A stretch of DNA of 64,000 nucleotides from Psychrobacter sp. FDAARGOS_221 (GCF_002313155.2 NZ_NWFK02000001.1:372001-436000), one strand, 5' to 3'; numbered from the stretch's first letter, positions 47,775-57,157 are shown. The notes: generated from the letters alone by a model not told the origin. A program made the numbers and translations.

Positions 47775-48680
47775 TTACTGAGGTGCATTCTCACCAGTTG
47801 TTTCAGCTTCGCCTTCTTGCTCTTCACCCCAAATCTTAGGATATTTGTAGCCTGGGAAAGTTTCGTGTGCATAAGTCTTGAAGCTTGGTGAGTTATAAGC
47901 CGCTTCAACGTCTTTCACCCATTTAGCGTCTTTATTCTCAGTCTTAACCGCTGACCAGTTCACGTAAGCGAAGCTTTTTTCTTGATATAGCGCGTCAGTT
48001 AGCTTAATACCAGCATCAGTCGCATAGTTACCGTTAATGACTGCAAAATCAACATCATCACGTGCACGTGGTAACTGAGCGGCTTCTAGCTCAACGATGT
48101 CAATATTCATTGGGTTGCTTGCGATGTCATCTTTAGACGCTTTTAATGGATCGACATTGTCTTTCAATGTAATCCAGCCCAAGTCATTCATCATGACTAG
48201 CGCACGAGCAAAGTTACTTGGATCATTTGGTGCAGATACTTTCATGCCTTCATAAGCATCTTCTAGTGATGTTTTCTTACCTGAGTAGATGCCTAGTGGT
48301 GCGGTTGGTACTTGGAATACTTCAACCAAATCAAGGTTATTTTCTGCTTTGAACGTATCTAAGTAAGGCTTATGCTGGAATACGTTGATATCAAGAGAGC
48401 CATCATCTAGTGCAATGTTTGGTGCAACGTAATCTGTGAAAGTGGTTAATTTTACTTCGTAGCCTTGCGACTCAAGCTCACCTTTAACCTGGTCACGCAC
48501 CATATCAGCGAAATCACCTTCTGTGGTACCAATCACGATGGTCTTTTTCTCAGCATCATCACCGCCTGCTGCTGCCGCGTCTTGGTCAGCGTTGTTGCTA
48601 CAACCAACCAATACTAGGCCTGAAACGCCGGCTACTGCAACGGCCGATAATAGCTGTTTACGAATATCAACTAGGTTCAT
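47775..48680 (-). CDS. metQ: Methionine-binding lipoprotein MetQ
   Basis: A 301-residue substrate-binding lipoprotein. The signal peptide ends in the lipobox VLVGC at about residue 27, followed by a Asn/Asp/Ala tether. The NLPA domain has IVIGTTEGDFADMVRDQVKGELESQGYEVKLTTFTDYVAPNIALDDGSLDINVFQHKPYL-like order (cited in parts) and AAQLPRARDDVDFAVINGNYATDAG. It captures D/L-methionine for MetNI. AAGGATG supports the start. It is separated from metI by 202 bp, which is wider than usual, so it may also be made alone. Confidence 0.95.
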   Translation of the reverse strand: MNLVDIRKQLLSAVAVAGVSGLVLVGCSNNADQDAAAAGGDDAEKKTIVIGTTEGDFADMVRDQVKGELESQGYEVKLTTFTDYVAPNIALDDGSLDINVFQHKPYLDTFKAENNLDLVEVFQVPTAPLGIYSGKKTSLEDAYEGMKVSAPNDPSNFARALVMMNDLGWITLKDNVDPLKASKDDIASNPMNIDIVELEAAQLPRARDDVDFAVINGNYATDAGIKLTDALYQEKSFAYVNWSAVKTENKDAKWVKDVEAAYNSPSFKTYAHETFPGYKYPKIWGEEQEGEAETTGENAPQ

Positions 48681-48882
48681 TTATACATCCTTACTTTACT
48701 AAAATATCATTAATTAAATGAACTTTCTTAGTATCAACAAACGACATCATTTATTTAAACTAAATCGCTATTGGTCTAAAAAAGCAGAGAAAATATTTTC
48801 AAATAACATCTTAAAACTAAATATGACAGCCAAACTCTAAAATCAAAACGTTAAACTCAAATTTTAGGTATAGGTACAGTGC

Positions 48883-49566
48883 TTAACGTTTGTCTAACTT
48901 CGCAGCTAACCAATTGCCGATGGCTTGAATAGCAATCACCATAATCGACAAGATGATCACAATAAACACCATAATATCGTTCTGGTTGCGATAATAACCA
49001 TAACGTATGGCAACGTCACCCAGTCCGCCGCCGCCAATCATGCCTGCAGCAGCAGAGAATGATAGCAAGCTAATACATAAGATGGTTACTGATAGTACCA
49101 AGCCAGATCTTGCTTCATTGAGCAACACCTTAATGATAGTGCCTGGACTTGCGCCCATCGATTCACTGGCTTCGACGATGCCGCGTGGCACTTCACGTAA
49201 GTTTTGTTCTACCAAGCGTGCAAAGTAAAAAGAGCCGGCAATAGCCAATACAAAAGACGCCGCAACTGGACCAATTCTGGTACCTATAATGCTTTTGGTC
49301 AACGGACCCATCGCTACCATCAATATCACAAACGGGAAAGCGCGCATAAAGTTGGTAAAACCGCCTAACACCCCATATAACGGTTTGTTTTCTAATAACT
49401 GTTTGTCACTCGATAAGAATAAGAACACCCCAAACACACCACCAATAATAATCGCAGCTGTGGTTGAGATACCCATCATTAAGAATGTTTCACCAGTGGC
49501 TCTAATAAACTCATCTTGTAATCCTACAAAGCGTTCAAAGGCTTCGCTAAATGAAAATGCTAACAT
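48883..49566 (-). CDS. metI: Methionine ABC transporter permease MetI
   Basis: A 227-residue permease with five transmembrane segments and the MetI pattern: GETFLMMGISTTAAIIIGG, LGGFTNFMRAFPFVILMVAMGPLTK, the EAA loop IVEASESMGASPGTIIKVLLNEA and IGGGGLGDVAIRYGY. It starts three bases after the metN stop, with a strong AGGAGG ribosome-binding site inside the metN end, so it is translationally linked to metN. It forms the channel of the methionine importer. Confidence 0.95.
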   Translation of the reverse strand: MLAFSFSEAFERFVGLQDEFIRATGETFLMMGISTTAAIIIGGVFGVFLFLSSDKQLLENKPLYGVLGGFTNFMRAFPFVILMVAMGPLTKSIIGTRIGPVAASFVLAIAGSFYFARLVEQNLREVPRGIVEASESMGASPGTIIKVLLNEARSGLVLSVTILCISLLSFSAAAGMIGGGGLGDVAIRYGYYRNQNDIMVFIVIILSIMVIAIQAIGNWLAAKLDKR

Positions 49567-49569
49567 CTG

Positions 49570-50325
49570 CTAGTCCTCCTGAACCAATTCACGGCCAATT
49601 TCAGTGGTTGCAACAATTTGACCATCAGTAATTTCAGCCACTTCTAATAAGTGTCCTTGGTGTAATAATGCGGCGCGGTGACAAATGCGACGAATCACAC
49701 TCATTTCATGGGTAACAATCACAATAGTCACGCCAAGCTTTTCATTGACTTCTTTTAATGTGGTCAATAAAGTACGAGTGGTCGCAGGGTCAAGCGCACT
49801 GGTCGGCTCATCGGCAAGCAATACTTTTGGATTAGGCGCAATAGCTCGAGCAATACCAACACGCTGCTTTTGACCGCCTGACAGCTGCGCAGGATAATGA
49901 TGCGCTCTGTCTGTCAGATCCACAATTTGCAGACACTGCATGACTCTGTCATGAATCTTATCTTTGTCATAACCGGCGACTTTTAGGTTGAACGCCACAT
50001 TCTCAAACACAGTGCGGTTTGACATTAAATTAAACTGCTGGAAAATCATACCCACGTTATGACGGGCGACTCGCAGCTGTTTGGGATTCATGTCTGTTAA
50101 CACATCACCATCAATGGTGACCGTACCGCCATCAGGACGCTCAAGTAAATTCATTAGGCGTAATAAGGTCGATTTACCCGCCCCTGAGTACCCCATTAAC
50201 CCGAAAATCTCGCCCTGTTTTACAGACAACGAAATGGGTTCAACAGCTGTAAACCAATACGGTTTGCCATCTTTTTGGGTTTGGAATTTTTTATATACCT
50301 GTTCTAAAACAATCATATCGCTCAT
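49570..50325 (-). CDS. metN: Methionine import ATP-binding protein MetN
   Basis: An ABC ATPase of about 251 residues: Walker A GYSGAGKST, Q-loop GMIFQQFNLMSNRTVFENVAF, signature LSGGQKQRVGIARAI, Walker B VLLADEPTSALDP, H-loop VIVTHEMSVIRRI. It lacks the C-terminal ACT-like regulatory domain of enterobacterial MetN (about 343 residues), so methionine trans-inhibition through that domain is not expected. Starts at 50325 (SDMIVLEQ), 50334 or a TTG at 50346 are possible; the true one is not settled. It is first in metN-metI, with metQ next. Confidence 0.94.
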   Translation of the reverse strand: MSDMIVLEQVYKKFQTQKDGKPYWFTAVEPISLSVKQGEIFGLMGYSGAGKSTLLRLMNLLERPDGGTVTIDGDVLTDMNPKQLRVARHNVGMIFQQFNLMSNRTVFENVAFNLKVAGYDKDKIHDRVMQCLQIVDLTDRAHHYPAQLSGGQKQRVGIARAIAPNPKVLLADEPTSALDPATTRTLLTTLKEVNEKLGVTIVIVTHEMSVIRRICHRAALLHQGHLLEVAEITDGQIVATTEIGRELVQED

Positions 50326-50644
50326 GGCAGTCATCTTAAGTGTCAAATTTACAGCAACTTAATTTGTATCAATCGGCGACAATTTCAAAATGCTAGATTC
50401 CAACAGTCGAAATTGAAAAAACCTAATTTAAAGAACGCAGTAATATAGCATACAGTGTCTTGACACGCATCACTTTATAGCAAATAAAGTCATGCTACTA
50501 TTGAATATACAAACGGCTGTTTAGAATATAGCTAATATAAAACCCACTATTTAGGCTTAGCTAACAGCCTAAATTAGCCTGTTTTAAAAGCTTAAGGTGA
50601 GTCATACTTTTGACTTTCTAATACCCAGAAGAAGATACTATCGA
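50326..50644. other. metN: Gene-free region upstream of metN
   Basis: A 319 bp spacer. The one notable element is GTGTC-TT-GACAC at 50455-50466, a 5 bp-arm inverted repeat 130 bp upstream of metN, a possible operator. No S-box or other riboswitch fold was recognised. The remainder is AT-rich without signals I can support. Confidence 0.35.
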
Positions 50645-50851
50645 TTAACGACGAAATATATTTAATAATAAACTTAGCACAATACTGACAACAATCATGG
50701 TAACGATGGGAAAGTAGACGCGAGTGTTGCCAGACTCATAACGAATATCACCGGGCAATTTTCCAAACCAAGACAGCGCATTCGGGAATACGGTTAATAT
50801 GACTCCGATAACGACGACTATTAATCCTATAGTGATAAAGACTTTACCCAT
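50645..50851 (-). CDS. DUF2905 membrane protein
   Basis: A 68-residue protein with two transmembrane helices (IGLIVVVIGVILTVF and IVTMIVVSIVLSLLLNIF) separated by the family signature LSWFGKLPGDIRYESGNTRVYFPI. This small DUF2905 family is widespread in bacteria with unknown function. It is a solitary minus-strand gene divergent from purD. Confidence 0.9.
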   Translation of the reverse strand: MGKVFITIGLIVVVIGVILTVFPNALSWFGKLPGDIRYESGNTRVYFPIVTMIVVSIVLSLLLNIFRR

Positions 50852-51160
50852 AATGTCAGGTTTCCAATTTAGTTGTAAGTTAGTTATAGCCGCTAGTGTA
50901 TTTAAAAATTGATAGTTAGGGTGTTTTTATATTTTAATCATACCCTACTAGCGCTGATTTTTTTAGAAAAACAACTCTTTAAGCAGTAAAAGTACAGCTG
51001 TTTTAGCCTTTATTAGCAATAAAGCGTAACAAACCTGCCCCAACCTGCTAGATTTTGATAAAATGACCGCGCTTGTTGCACGCTTAGCGTTTAACAACAT
51101 CCCATAACACACTGATTGATTGACTAACATACACAATTATAAAGCGAACAAGGGTTTTCT
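50852..51160 (+). promoter_or_regulatory. purD: purD upstream region with extended -10 element
   Basis: A 309 bp divergent spacer. TG-A-TAAAAT at 51056-51064 is an extended -10 on the plus strand, about 97 bp before the purD ATG; the -35 is poor. No PurR-like operator or purine riboswitch was recognised. No gene is seen. Confidence 0.4.
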
Positions 51161-52444
51161 ATGAATATTTTAGTGATTGGTTCTGGCGGTCGTGAACATG
51201 CACTGGCTTGGCAATGTGCAAAAGATGCTGATGTGGCAACCGTCTATGTCGCAAATGGTAATGCAGGTACTGCTTTAGAGCCAAAATGTGAAAATATCGA
51301 CCTAGATACCAATAATCACGATGCCGTTATCGACTTTTGTCAGCAAAACAAAGTTGAGCTTGTCATTGTCGGCCCAGAAGCACCTTTAGTAGCCGGCTTA
51401 GTCGATGACTGCCGTAATGCAGGTATTGCCATCTGGGGCCCTACCCAATATTGCGCTCAACTTGAAGGCTCAAAAACCTTTGCTAAAGAGTTTATGCAAG
51501 CCAACAATATTCCAACCGCGCATTATGCTGGCTTTACTGAAATTGAGCCTGCCAAAGAATATGTCAATCAACATGGCGCACCGATCGTTGTCAAAGCAGA
51601 TGGTCTTGCTGCTGGTAAAGGCGTTATCGTTGCCGAAACCGTTGAGCAAGCACATGAAGCCATCGAAGATATGCTGGGCGATAATAAGTTTGGCGATGCC
51701 GGCAGCCGTGTCGTTATCGAGCAGTTCTTACAAGGCGAAGAAGCCAGCTTTATTTGTATGATTGATGGCGACAATATCTTACCGATGGCGACTAGCCAAG
51801 ACCACAAACGTGTTGGCGAAGGCGATACTGGTCCTAATACTGGCGGTATGGGCGCATACTCACCAGCCCCTGTGGTTACCGATGAAGTGCATCAGAAAGT
51901 GATGAGCCGTGTTATCGAGCCTGTTGTTCAAGCGATGAAAGCAGCCGGTCATCCTTACACTGGATTCTTGTACGCTGGTCTTATGATTGATGATAATAAC
52001 GACCCATACGTGATTGAATTTAACTGCCGCTTTGGTGACCCAGAGACTCAGCCTATCATGATGCGCTTACAATCCTCACTGGTTAAACTAGTGCAACAAG
52101 GTGTTGAAGGCAACCTGCCAGCACAAGCCGATTGGGACACCCGCGCAGCTTTGGGTATTGTATTGGCATCAAAAGGCTATCCTGAAAGCTCATCAAAAGG
52201 CGATATGATTACTGGCCTGCCAGAGCTTGGTTCAGATCAAAGCACGATTAAAGTATTCCACGCTGGTACCAAGAAAGACGGTGAGCACGTAGTTACCAAT
52301 GGCGGTCGTGTTCTTTGTGTGACTGCACTAGGTGATGACATCGCACAAGCGCAACAAGCCGCTTTACAAGCGACTGCAGCGATAGAATTTGACGGCGCAC
52401 ATTATCGTCGTGATATCGGCTATCGCGCTTTAAATCGTGGTTAA
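51161..52444 (+). CDS. purD: Phosphoribosylamine-glycine ligase
   Basis: A 427-residue ATP-grasp enzyme of purine synthesis, joining glycine to phosphoribosylamine. Seen: MNILVIGSGGREHALAWQ (dinucleotide-fold start), VIVGPEAPLVAGLVDDC, SKTFAKEFMQANNIPTAHY, IVVKADGLAAGKGVIVA, the ATP-grasp loop and IEFNCRFGDPETQPIMMRL. The length equals the E. coli enzyme. AAGGG precedes the start. It is a single-gene unit here; purH is not adjacent. Confidence 0.97.
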   Translation: MNILVIGSGGREHALAWQCAKDADVATVYVANGNAGTALEPKCENIDLDTNNHDAVIDFCQQNKVELVIVGPEAPLVAGLVDDCRNAGIAIWGPTQYCAQLEGSKTFAKEFMQANNIPTAHYAGFTEIEPAKEYVNQHGAPIVVKADGLAAGKGVIVAETVEQAHEAIEDMLGDNKFGDAGSRVVIEQFLQGEEASFICMIDGDNILPMATSQDHKRVGEGDTGPNTGGMGAYSPAPVVTDEVHQKVMSRVIEPVVQAMKAAGHPYTGFLYAGLMIDDNNDPYVIEFNCRFGDPETQPIMMRLQSSLVKLVQQGVEGNLPAQADWDTRAALGIVLASKGYPESSSKGDMITGLPELGSDQSTIKVFHAGTKKDGEHVVTNGGRVLCVTALGDDIAQAQQAALQATAAIEFDGAHYRRDIGYRALNRG

Positions 52445-52876
52445 TTGGTAGGGCGTCTTTACACAACCAATGATCCTTACATAAGCTGCTGATATCAGGA
52501 TCCACTGATATTAATAGCAGCTGATATAAAGAGCAGTTGGCCTTCGAGAACTCTTTGCGATTGTTAACTAAAATGCTTAGGCTATTTTAGAGAGTTGTAA
52601 GTAAAACTCGAAGGTCAGCATCTTTATTTAGGAACAATGTTATTCTATAGATTCGTTAATATGTCATCTTTAAATAAGGGTTAAACGGTTGTAAAAGGAT
52701 GATTGACACAACTGATGCCTTATTGATAGTAATTTTTATAGTGAGTAATCTTTATTTAAGTTATTACAAAAATGATGACATTAATGACGCAATAACAGTT
52801 GTCACTCAAAGGGCAGATCGTCACTTAAGGACAGTTAACCCACGGTACAGTATTCATTTTCCAATATGGTTAAATC
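52445..52876 (+). ncRNA. Structured intergenic element, possible RNA or small repeat element
   Basis: The 432 bp spacer after purD has two folded units. First, AGCTGCT..GATATCAG pairs with CTGATATTAATAGCAGCT (about 52484-52521). Second, a three-part nested stem: CCTTCGAG/CTCGAAGG (52541-52548 with 52607-52614), AACTCT/AGAGTT (52549-52554 with 52591-52596) and CTAAAAT/ATTTTAG (52568-52574 with 52584-52590). No T tract follows immediately. I cannot say whether it is a small RNA, a terminator region or a MITE-like repeat. The rest to 52876 has no gene I accept. Confidence 0.35.
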
Positions 52877-54337
52877 ATGGCAAATTCATCACAACCTTCA
52901 CAAACTAATTTGAATAATACGAATGGAAGCACGCCGACAAACAATGAGATGGACCAATTAAAGACCTCTCGCTTAGACCGCCGTTTATCCATTGCAAAAA
53001 CCTCATTAAACCTTGGTCGCCGCTGGGCAGGGAACAGCTTTAGTGGCCTGTTTTTAAGCAAAGAAGAGAAAGCCTCTCGCAACCAATCCTTTATGAAAGA
53101 ACAAGCCGCTTATCTTGCTGATGAGCTGGGCAAATTGAAAGGGTCTGTGGTAAAAATTGGCCAGATGTTAGCCTTATATGGCGAGCATTTCTTACATCCT
53201 GAAATCACCGCTGCCTTATATCGCTTAAATGACAGTACCGCAAGCTTAGCCTGGCCAGTTGTCGAAACAGCAATTCGTCAGCAACTTGGTGATCGTATTC
53301 ATGATCTTGACATCTCCACTACTCCAATTGGAACGGCCTCATTAGCCCAAGTTCACCGCGCTACTATCAAAGCGACTGGTCAACAAGTGGTATTAAAGGT
53401 TCAGTACCCGGGTGTAGCCGATGCCATTGATTCGGATTTAAGCTTTTTCAAACATTTGTTAAAAGTAACCAATGCGGTTCCTCAAACCAAAGCTTTGGAT
53501 GAGTGGTTTAATGAAATCAGTGACTTACTAAAGGTTGAAGTCAATTATGACACTGAAGCCAAGACCACCATGCGCTTTTATGAGCGTTTAAAGGGTGATG
53601 AGCGTTATGCCGTACCTGAGGTTATTGAAGCTTACTCGACCGATAGAGTACTGTGCTTAAGCTTTGAAGAAGGTGTGCCAGTAACTCATGCAGATTTAAA
53701 AGCATTACCGCAACAGCGCCGTGACAAACTTGGTCAAGCGGCCATTGATATCATGCTTAATGAAATCTTCGTATGGGGCGAAATGCAAACTGACCCCAAC
53801 TTTGGTAATTACTTAATTCGCTCTGAGCCTGTCGATAAGCCAGATGGTAAAGACACCTTGGTATTATTAGACTTTGGTGCCATGCGTCAATTTGATGATG
53901 ATTTGTTAAAAATTGCGCGTAACTTAATGCTGGCAGGTTTCCATTATGACAAACAGCAGATGATGAATGCCATGCAAGGCTACCCTTTCTTTGACTCGAT
54001 GAGTCAGGAAGTTAAGTCGAATATGGCGGATGTTTTCTTATTAGCGACTGAACCGTTCCGCTCACCAAAGTTGCAACAGTCAACGGTCAGTGAATTGATT
54101 GATGACGAAGGCTACTATCATTGGGCGGATAGTAACTTACACAAACGCTTGATGGAAAGCTCAGGCAGCGCTATGCAGTCACGTGAATTCAGTCTGCCGC
54201 CTAAAGAGTTTATGTTTATCAGTCGTAAGTTTATTGGCGCGTACACCTTTTTGACGGTGCTCGATGCGCGTACCAATACTTATGACACCATCAATCAGTT
54301 TGTACCGATTAATATGAGCAAACCTGAGTCGTTATAG
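52877..54337 (+). CDS. UbiB/ABC1 (ADCK) family atypical kinase
   Basis: A 486-residue protein with a Gln/Asn/Ser-rich leader of about 35 residues. The ABC1 core shows the KxGQ motif in LKGSVVKIGQMLALYGEHFLHPEITAALYRL, the Ala-rich loop GTASLAQVHRATI, VVLKVQYPGV, the catalytic and metal region TDPNFGNYLI and LDFGAMRQF (DFG). It lacks C-terminal membrane helices seen in UbiB proper. Members support ubiquinone synthesis or lipid/isoprenoid homeostasis as ATPases; this branch (AarF-like) has no assigned substrate. No clear ribosome-binding site precedes the ATG. Confidence 0.9.
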   Translation: MANSSQPSQTNLNNTNGSTPTNNEMDQLKTSRLDRRLSIAKTSLNLGRRWAGNSFSGLFLSKEEKASRNQSFMKEQAAYLADELGKLKGSVVKIGQMLALYGEHFLHPEITAALYRLNDSTASLAWPVVETAIRQQLGDRIHDLDISTTPIGTASLAQVHRATIKATGQQVVLKVQYPGVADAIDSDLSFFKHLLKVTNAVPQTKALDEWFNEISDLLKVEVNYDTEAKTTMRFYERLKGDERYAVPEVIEAYSTDRVLCLSFEEGVPVTHADLKALPQQRRDKLGQAAIDIMLNEIFVWGEMQTDPNFGNYLIRSEPVDKPDGKDTLVLLDFGAMRQFDDDLLKIARNLMLAGFHYDKQQMMNAMQGYPFFDSMSQEVKSNMADVFLLATEPFRSPKLQQSTVSELIDDEGYYHWADSNLHKRLMESSGSAMQSREFSLPPKEFMFISRKFIGAYTFLTVLDARTNTYDTINQFVPINMSKPESL

Positions 54338-54383
54338 TAAACAACCAAGCGATTTATAAATCTATTATGTAAAAGAACTTTCT

Positions 54384-54438
54384 AAAAAAAGCGCTATCAC
54401 TCGATGTTTATTTATTTAACATCTGTGATAGCGCTTTT
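54384..54438. terminator. Bidirectional intrinsic terminator
   Basis: AAAAAAGCGCTATCAC pairs with GTGATAGCGCTTTTTT, with a further GATGTT/AACATC pair inside. Strong on both strands, between the convergent UbiB-like and TrmB-like genes. Confidence 0.92.
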
Positions 54439-54486
54439 TTATTACTGACCATTTTTTTTAGCTGGATCTACTTAACTGGCTCTTTG

Positions 54487-55317
54487 CTAACTGATTGTAG
54501 TTTCCGCCTGCCACTGATCAAAACGAGTGACATAGCCCTTAGGCTTGGTTAAATTCAACTCCCAGCAGGTTTCGCCACGTGCTAAATATTTGATTTCAAA
54601 ATGGGTGCGCTGACTGTCTGTCGCTACCTCTTTACGCTCGGTATCAAGCTGCCAAGTCTCAAGCGCTTGCTGATAGGCATTATCAATATAGTCTTCAATA
54701 TTACTGGCTAACACCACTCTGCCCTCAGGCTTTAGTCGCGATAATAAAAATTCAAAAAACGGCATGTTTAACCATTGCTGGTTGGGGTTCTTAGGCTCAG
54801 GATTGGGATAGAGCAAATAAAACACATCGACACTTTGAGGCGGCAGCGCATGTACACAATAAGGAATGGCGTCTGCGTGTACTGCTAATAGGTTAGTTAA
54901 ATCACTGGTGTGCTCAAGTCCCATTTCTCGAATTAAGCGTGGCAGCTTACTGTTATTTTGTGTTTTGGTAGCATTTTTGGCGCTATGGTCTTCATTACCA
55001 CTATCAGCTTGATGCTGGTTTGCCACTGCCTGGATGCTTGCTTCAAAGGCCGTAAATTTATTAAGCGTACGCTCAATGGCAATGATATCGTGCTCAGGAT
55101 GGCCATTGGCATATAAGATGGCATGTCGACCCTTACCCGCACCAATTTCAACAATTAACGGCCGCGTGTTATTTTCTATATCACCAGAGGCGTTATGCTG
55201 TTGGTTTGAACGCTGTAAAAATCTAGGTAACTGAAAGTCACGAGGCACGGTTAACTTCTCTGGTTTAAACGCCCTACTTTTTTGATGCGTTAGCTGGTTA
55301 GTTGATGTCTTTTCCAC
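54487..55317 (-). CDS. TrmB-like SAM-dependent methyltransferase (tRNA guanine46-N7 type)
   Basis: A 276-residue protein with a GTG start at 55317 backed by AAGAGG. Seen: the SAM motif LIVEIGAGKGRHAILYA, HDIIAIERTLNKFTAFEASI, and the late YLLYPNPEPKNPNQQWLNMPFFEFLLSRLKPEGRVVLASN, which parallels the TrmB segment FPDPW..H..R. The TrmB hallmark WHKKRH is absent, replaced by PKNPNQQW, and there is an Asn/Gln/Lys-rich insertion of about 30 residues near residue 105. It is therefore a divergent TrmB relative. Substrate should be treated as unproven. Divergent from yacG. Confidence 0.75.
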   Translation of the reverse strand: MEKTSTNQLTHQKSRAFKPEKLTVPRDFQLPRFLQRSNQQHNASGDIENNTRPLIVEIGAGKGRHAILYANGHPEHDIIAIERTLNKFTAFEASIQAVANQHQADSGNEDHSAKNATKTQNNSKLPRLIREMGLEHTSDLTNLLAVHADAIPYCVHALPPQSVDVFYLLYPNPEPKNPNQQWLNMPFFEFLLSRLKPEGRVVLASNIEDYIDNAYQQALETWQLDTERKEVATDSQRTHFEIKYLARGETCWELNLTKPKGYVTRFDQWQAETTIS

Positions 55318-55508
55318 GGTCGCCTCTTGTATTAATTAAAAATTGTGCATACTATAATTTTACAGCTGTTGTGTTTTTACAGCCGTTATCTGGTTATAAC
55401 TGTTATAATTTTAGCGTTAAAGTCAAAACAACACCAATTACCGATCACGGCTTAAATAACGTCAACACATAGACAGCCAATCCTTTTCGAAAAAAAGATT
55501 TAAAAATT

Positions 55509-55733
55509 ATGAGTAAAGCAAATATCAGTGCCGATACAGATGAACAGTCTACAACACCGCAAACACCAAAAACCTACCCTTGCCCTCAATGTCGCAAGCC
55601 TACTTCATGGCAAAACAATCCATATAAGCCTTTTTGCAGTGACCGCTGCAAATTAATTGATCTTGGTGCTTGGGCCAATGAAGAGTATCGAGTGCCGGCT
55701 CAAGACGACCCCTTCTCTACTGATTTACATTAA
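55509..55733 (+). CDS. yacG: DNA gyrase inhibitor YacG
   Basis: A 74-residue zinc-finger protein with [10 protein letters not shown] and [22 protein letters not shown], the complete YacG signature with four cysteines. YacG binds GyrB and inhibits gyrase in E. coli. Typically it lies with coaE and pilD; here argD follows 60 bp later. The 25-residue Ser/Thr leader before the finger is a little longer than usual. Confidence 0.95.
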   Translation: MSKANISADTDEQSTTPQTPKTYPCPQCRKPTSWQNNPYKPFCSDRCKLIDLGAWANEEYRVPAQDDPFSTDLH

Positions 55734-55793
55734 GATAGATTTAAACCAAACAACCACAGCCCCTAACCCAAACAAATATTTGAGGAATTTTGT

Positions 55794-56990
55794 ATGTCCG
55801 CTTCTGCCCCACGTTCCTACATCACCCCTACCTATAGTCCACAACCCATTAGCTTTAGCCGTGGCGAAGGCAGCTGGTTATATACCGCTGATAACACCGC
55901 CTATTTAGATGCACTTACTGGTATTGCGGTTTGTGGTCTCGGTCATTGTCATCCGCAAGTCACCGAAGCCATTCAGCAGCAGGCGCAAACCTTAGTGCAT
56001 ACCAGTAATTTATTCCAAATTGAATGGCAAGAAAAAGCTGCCGAAAGTCTGTGTACTGCTGCCGGTATGGACAGTGTGTTTTTTGCCAATAGTGGTGCTG
56101 AAGCCAATGAAGCGGCATTAAAAATGGCGCGCTTATACGGTTATAAAAAAGGCTTTAAGCAGCCTAAAGTCATCGTCATGGAGCGCTCATTTCATGGTCG
56201 CACCTTACTGTCTGTCTCAGCCACGGCCAATCCAAAAGCAAGAGAAGGCTTTTTTACCTTAGACCAAGACTTCATCCGTGTGCCTTTTGCGGACATTGAA
56301 GCCATTAAGCAGGTTGTACAAAATGAATCTGAAATCACCGCTGTGTTACTAGAACCTATTCAAGGTGAAGGCGGTCTAAATACCGCTGCTAATGGCTTTG
56401 ACTTTTTAGCCGATATTCAAGCGTTATGTGATCAGAACGACTGGCTATTCATGCTAGATGAGGTTCAAACTGGTAATGGTCGAACCGGTAAATACTTTGC
56501 GTTTCAGCATAGCACGGTTCAGCCAGATGTGCTCTCTACTGCCAAAGGCTTAGGTAACGGCTTCCCTATTGGTGCTTGTATGGTCAGTGGACGTGCGCGT
56601 GACTTATTACAAGTTGGCAGCCATGGTTCAACCTATGGCGGCACGCCACTCGGCAGCCGTGTGGTACATAGTGTTTATGACGTGCTACGTCAAACCGATA
56701 TCATGCAGAATGCTAAAACCGAAGGCGACTATATCCAAACTAACTTAACTAATGAGCTTAAGTCTCTTGGAGTTAGCACTCGCGGCTATGGCATGATGAT
56801 TGGCGTGGTATTGCCTGAGCAAACTGACTGTAGCAATCTGGTCGATGATGCTCGCACCCAAGAGCAGCTAATTGTTAATGTCACCGGCGGTCATGTGGTG
56901 CGCTTATTGCCACCGCTTAACCTGTCACGTGACGAATCTGATCAAGTTATTGAAAGATTAACACGAGTGATTAAGCATACTTTGGCCTAA
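55794..56990 (+). CDS. argD: Acetylornithine aminotransferase
   Basis: A 398-residue class III PLP aminotransferase of arginine synthesis (also acts on succinyl-diaminopimelate). Seen: LDALTGIAVCGLGHCHPQVTEAI, FANSGAEANEAALKMAR, HGRTLLSVSATANPKAREGF, VLLEPIQGEGGLN, LDEVQTGNGRTGKYFAFQH with the lysine in STAKGLGNGFPIGACM. The conserved order and the KGLGNGFPIGA motif fit ArgD/AstC. GAGGAA supports the start. No other arg genes are near. Confidence 0.95.
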   Translation: MSASAPRSYITPTYSPQPISFSRGEGSWLYTADNTAYLDALTGIAVCGLGHCHPQVTEAIQQQAQTLVHTSNLFQIEWQEKAAESLCTAAGMDSVFFANSGAEANEAALKMARLYGYKKGFKQPKVIVMERSFHGRTLLSVSATANPKAREGFFTLDQDFIRVPFADIEAIKQVVQNESEITAVLLEPIQGEGGLNTAANGFDFLADIQALCDQNDWLFMLDEVQTGNGRTGKYFAFQHSTVQPDVLSTAKGLGNGFPIGACMVSGRARDLLQVGSHGSTYGGTPLGSRVVHSVYDVLRQTDIMQNAKTEGDYIQTNLTNELKSLGVSTRGYGMMIGVVLPEQTDCSNLVDDARTQEQLIVNVTGGHVVRLLPPLNLSRDESDQVIERLTRVIKHTLA

Positions 56991-57069
56991 TCTATCTTAC
57001 CGCCAAAGCTCATTCCCAGTTAATCCTAGTTAAACAGTATCCCTAGTACTCAATAATCTAATAACACAA

Positions 57070-57096
57070 CGATGCGCTAAAACATTTAGCGCATCG
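57070..57096. terminator. Hairpin between argD and ruvA
   Basis: Perfect 11 bp stem CGATGCGCTAA/TTAGCGCATCG with a 5-base loop, between convergent genes. No clear T tract, but the stem is strong. Confidence 0.65.
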
Positions 57097-57157
57097 TCAT
57101 TGGTCAATTTAAGTCATAGGCTCATCATATAGGCTGATAACCGCTAGCAAATAACGG

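Noticed and set aside
50326..50644. SAM riboswitch or MetJ boxes upstream of metN
   Set aside because: No AGACGTCT-type boxes and no S-box helices were recognised; only one short inverted repeat is present.
52699..52908. Open frame of 69 codons just before and overlapping the UbiB-like gene
   Set aside because: It overlaps the start of a secure gene, has no ribosome-binding site, and its composition is not protein-like beyond one hydrophobic stretch.
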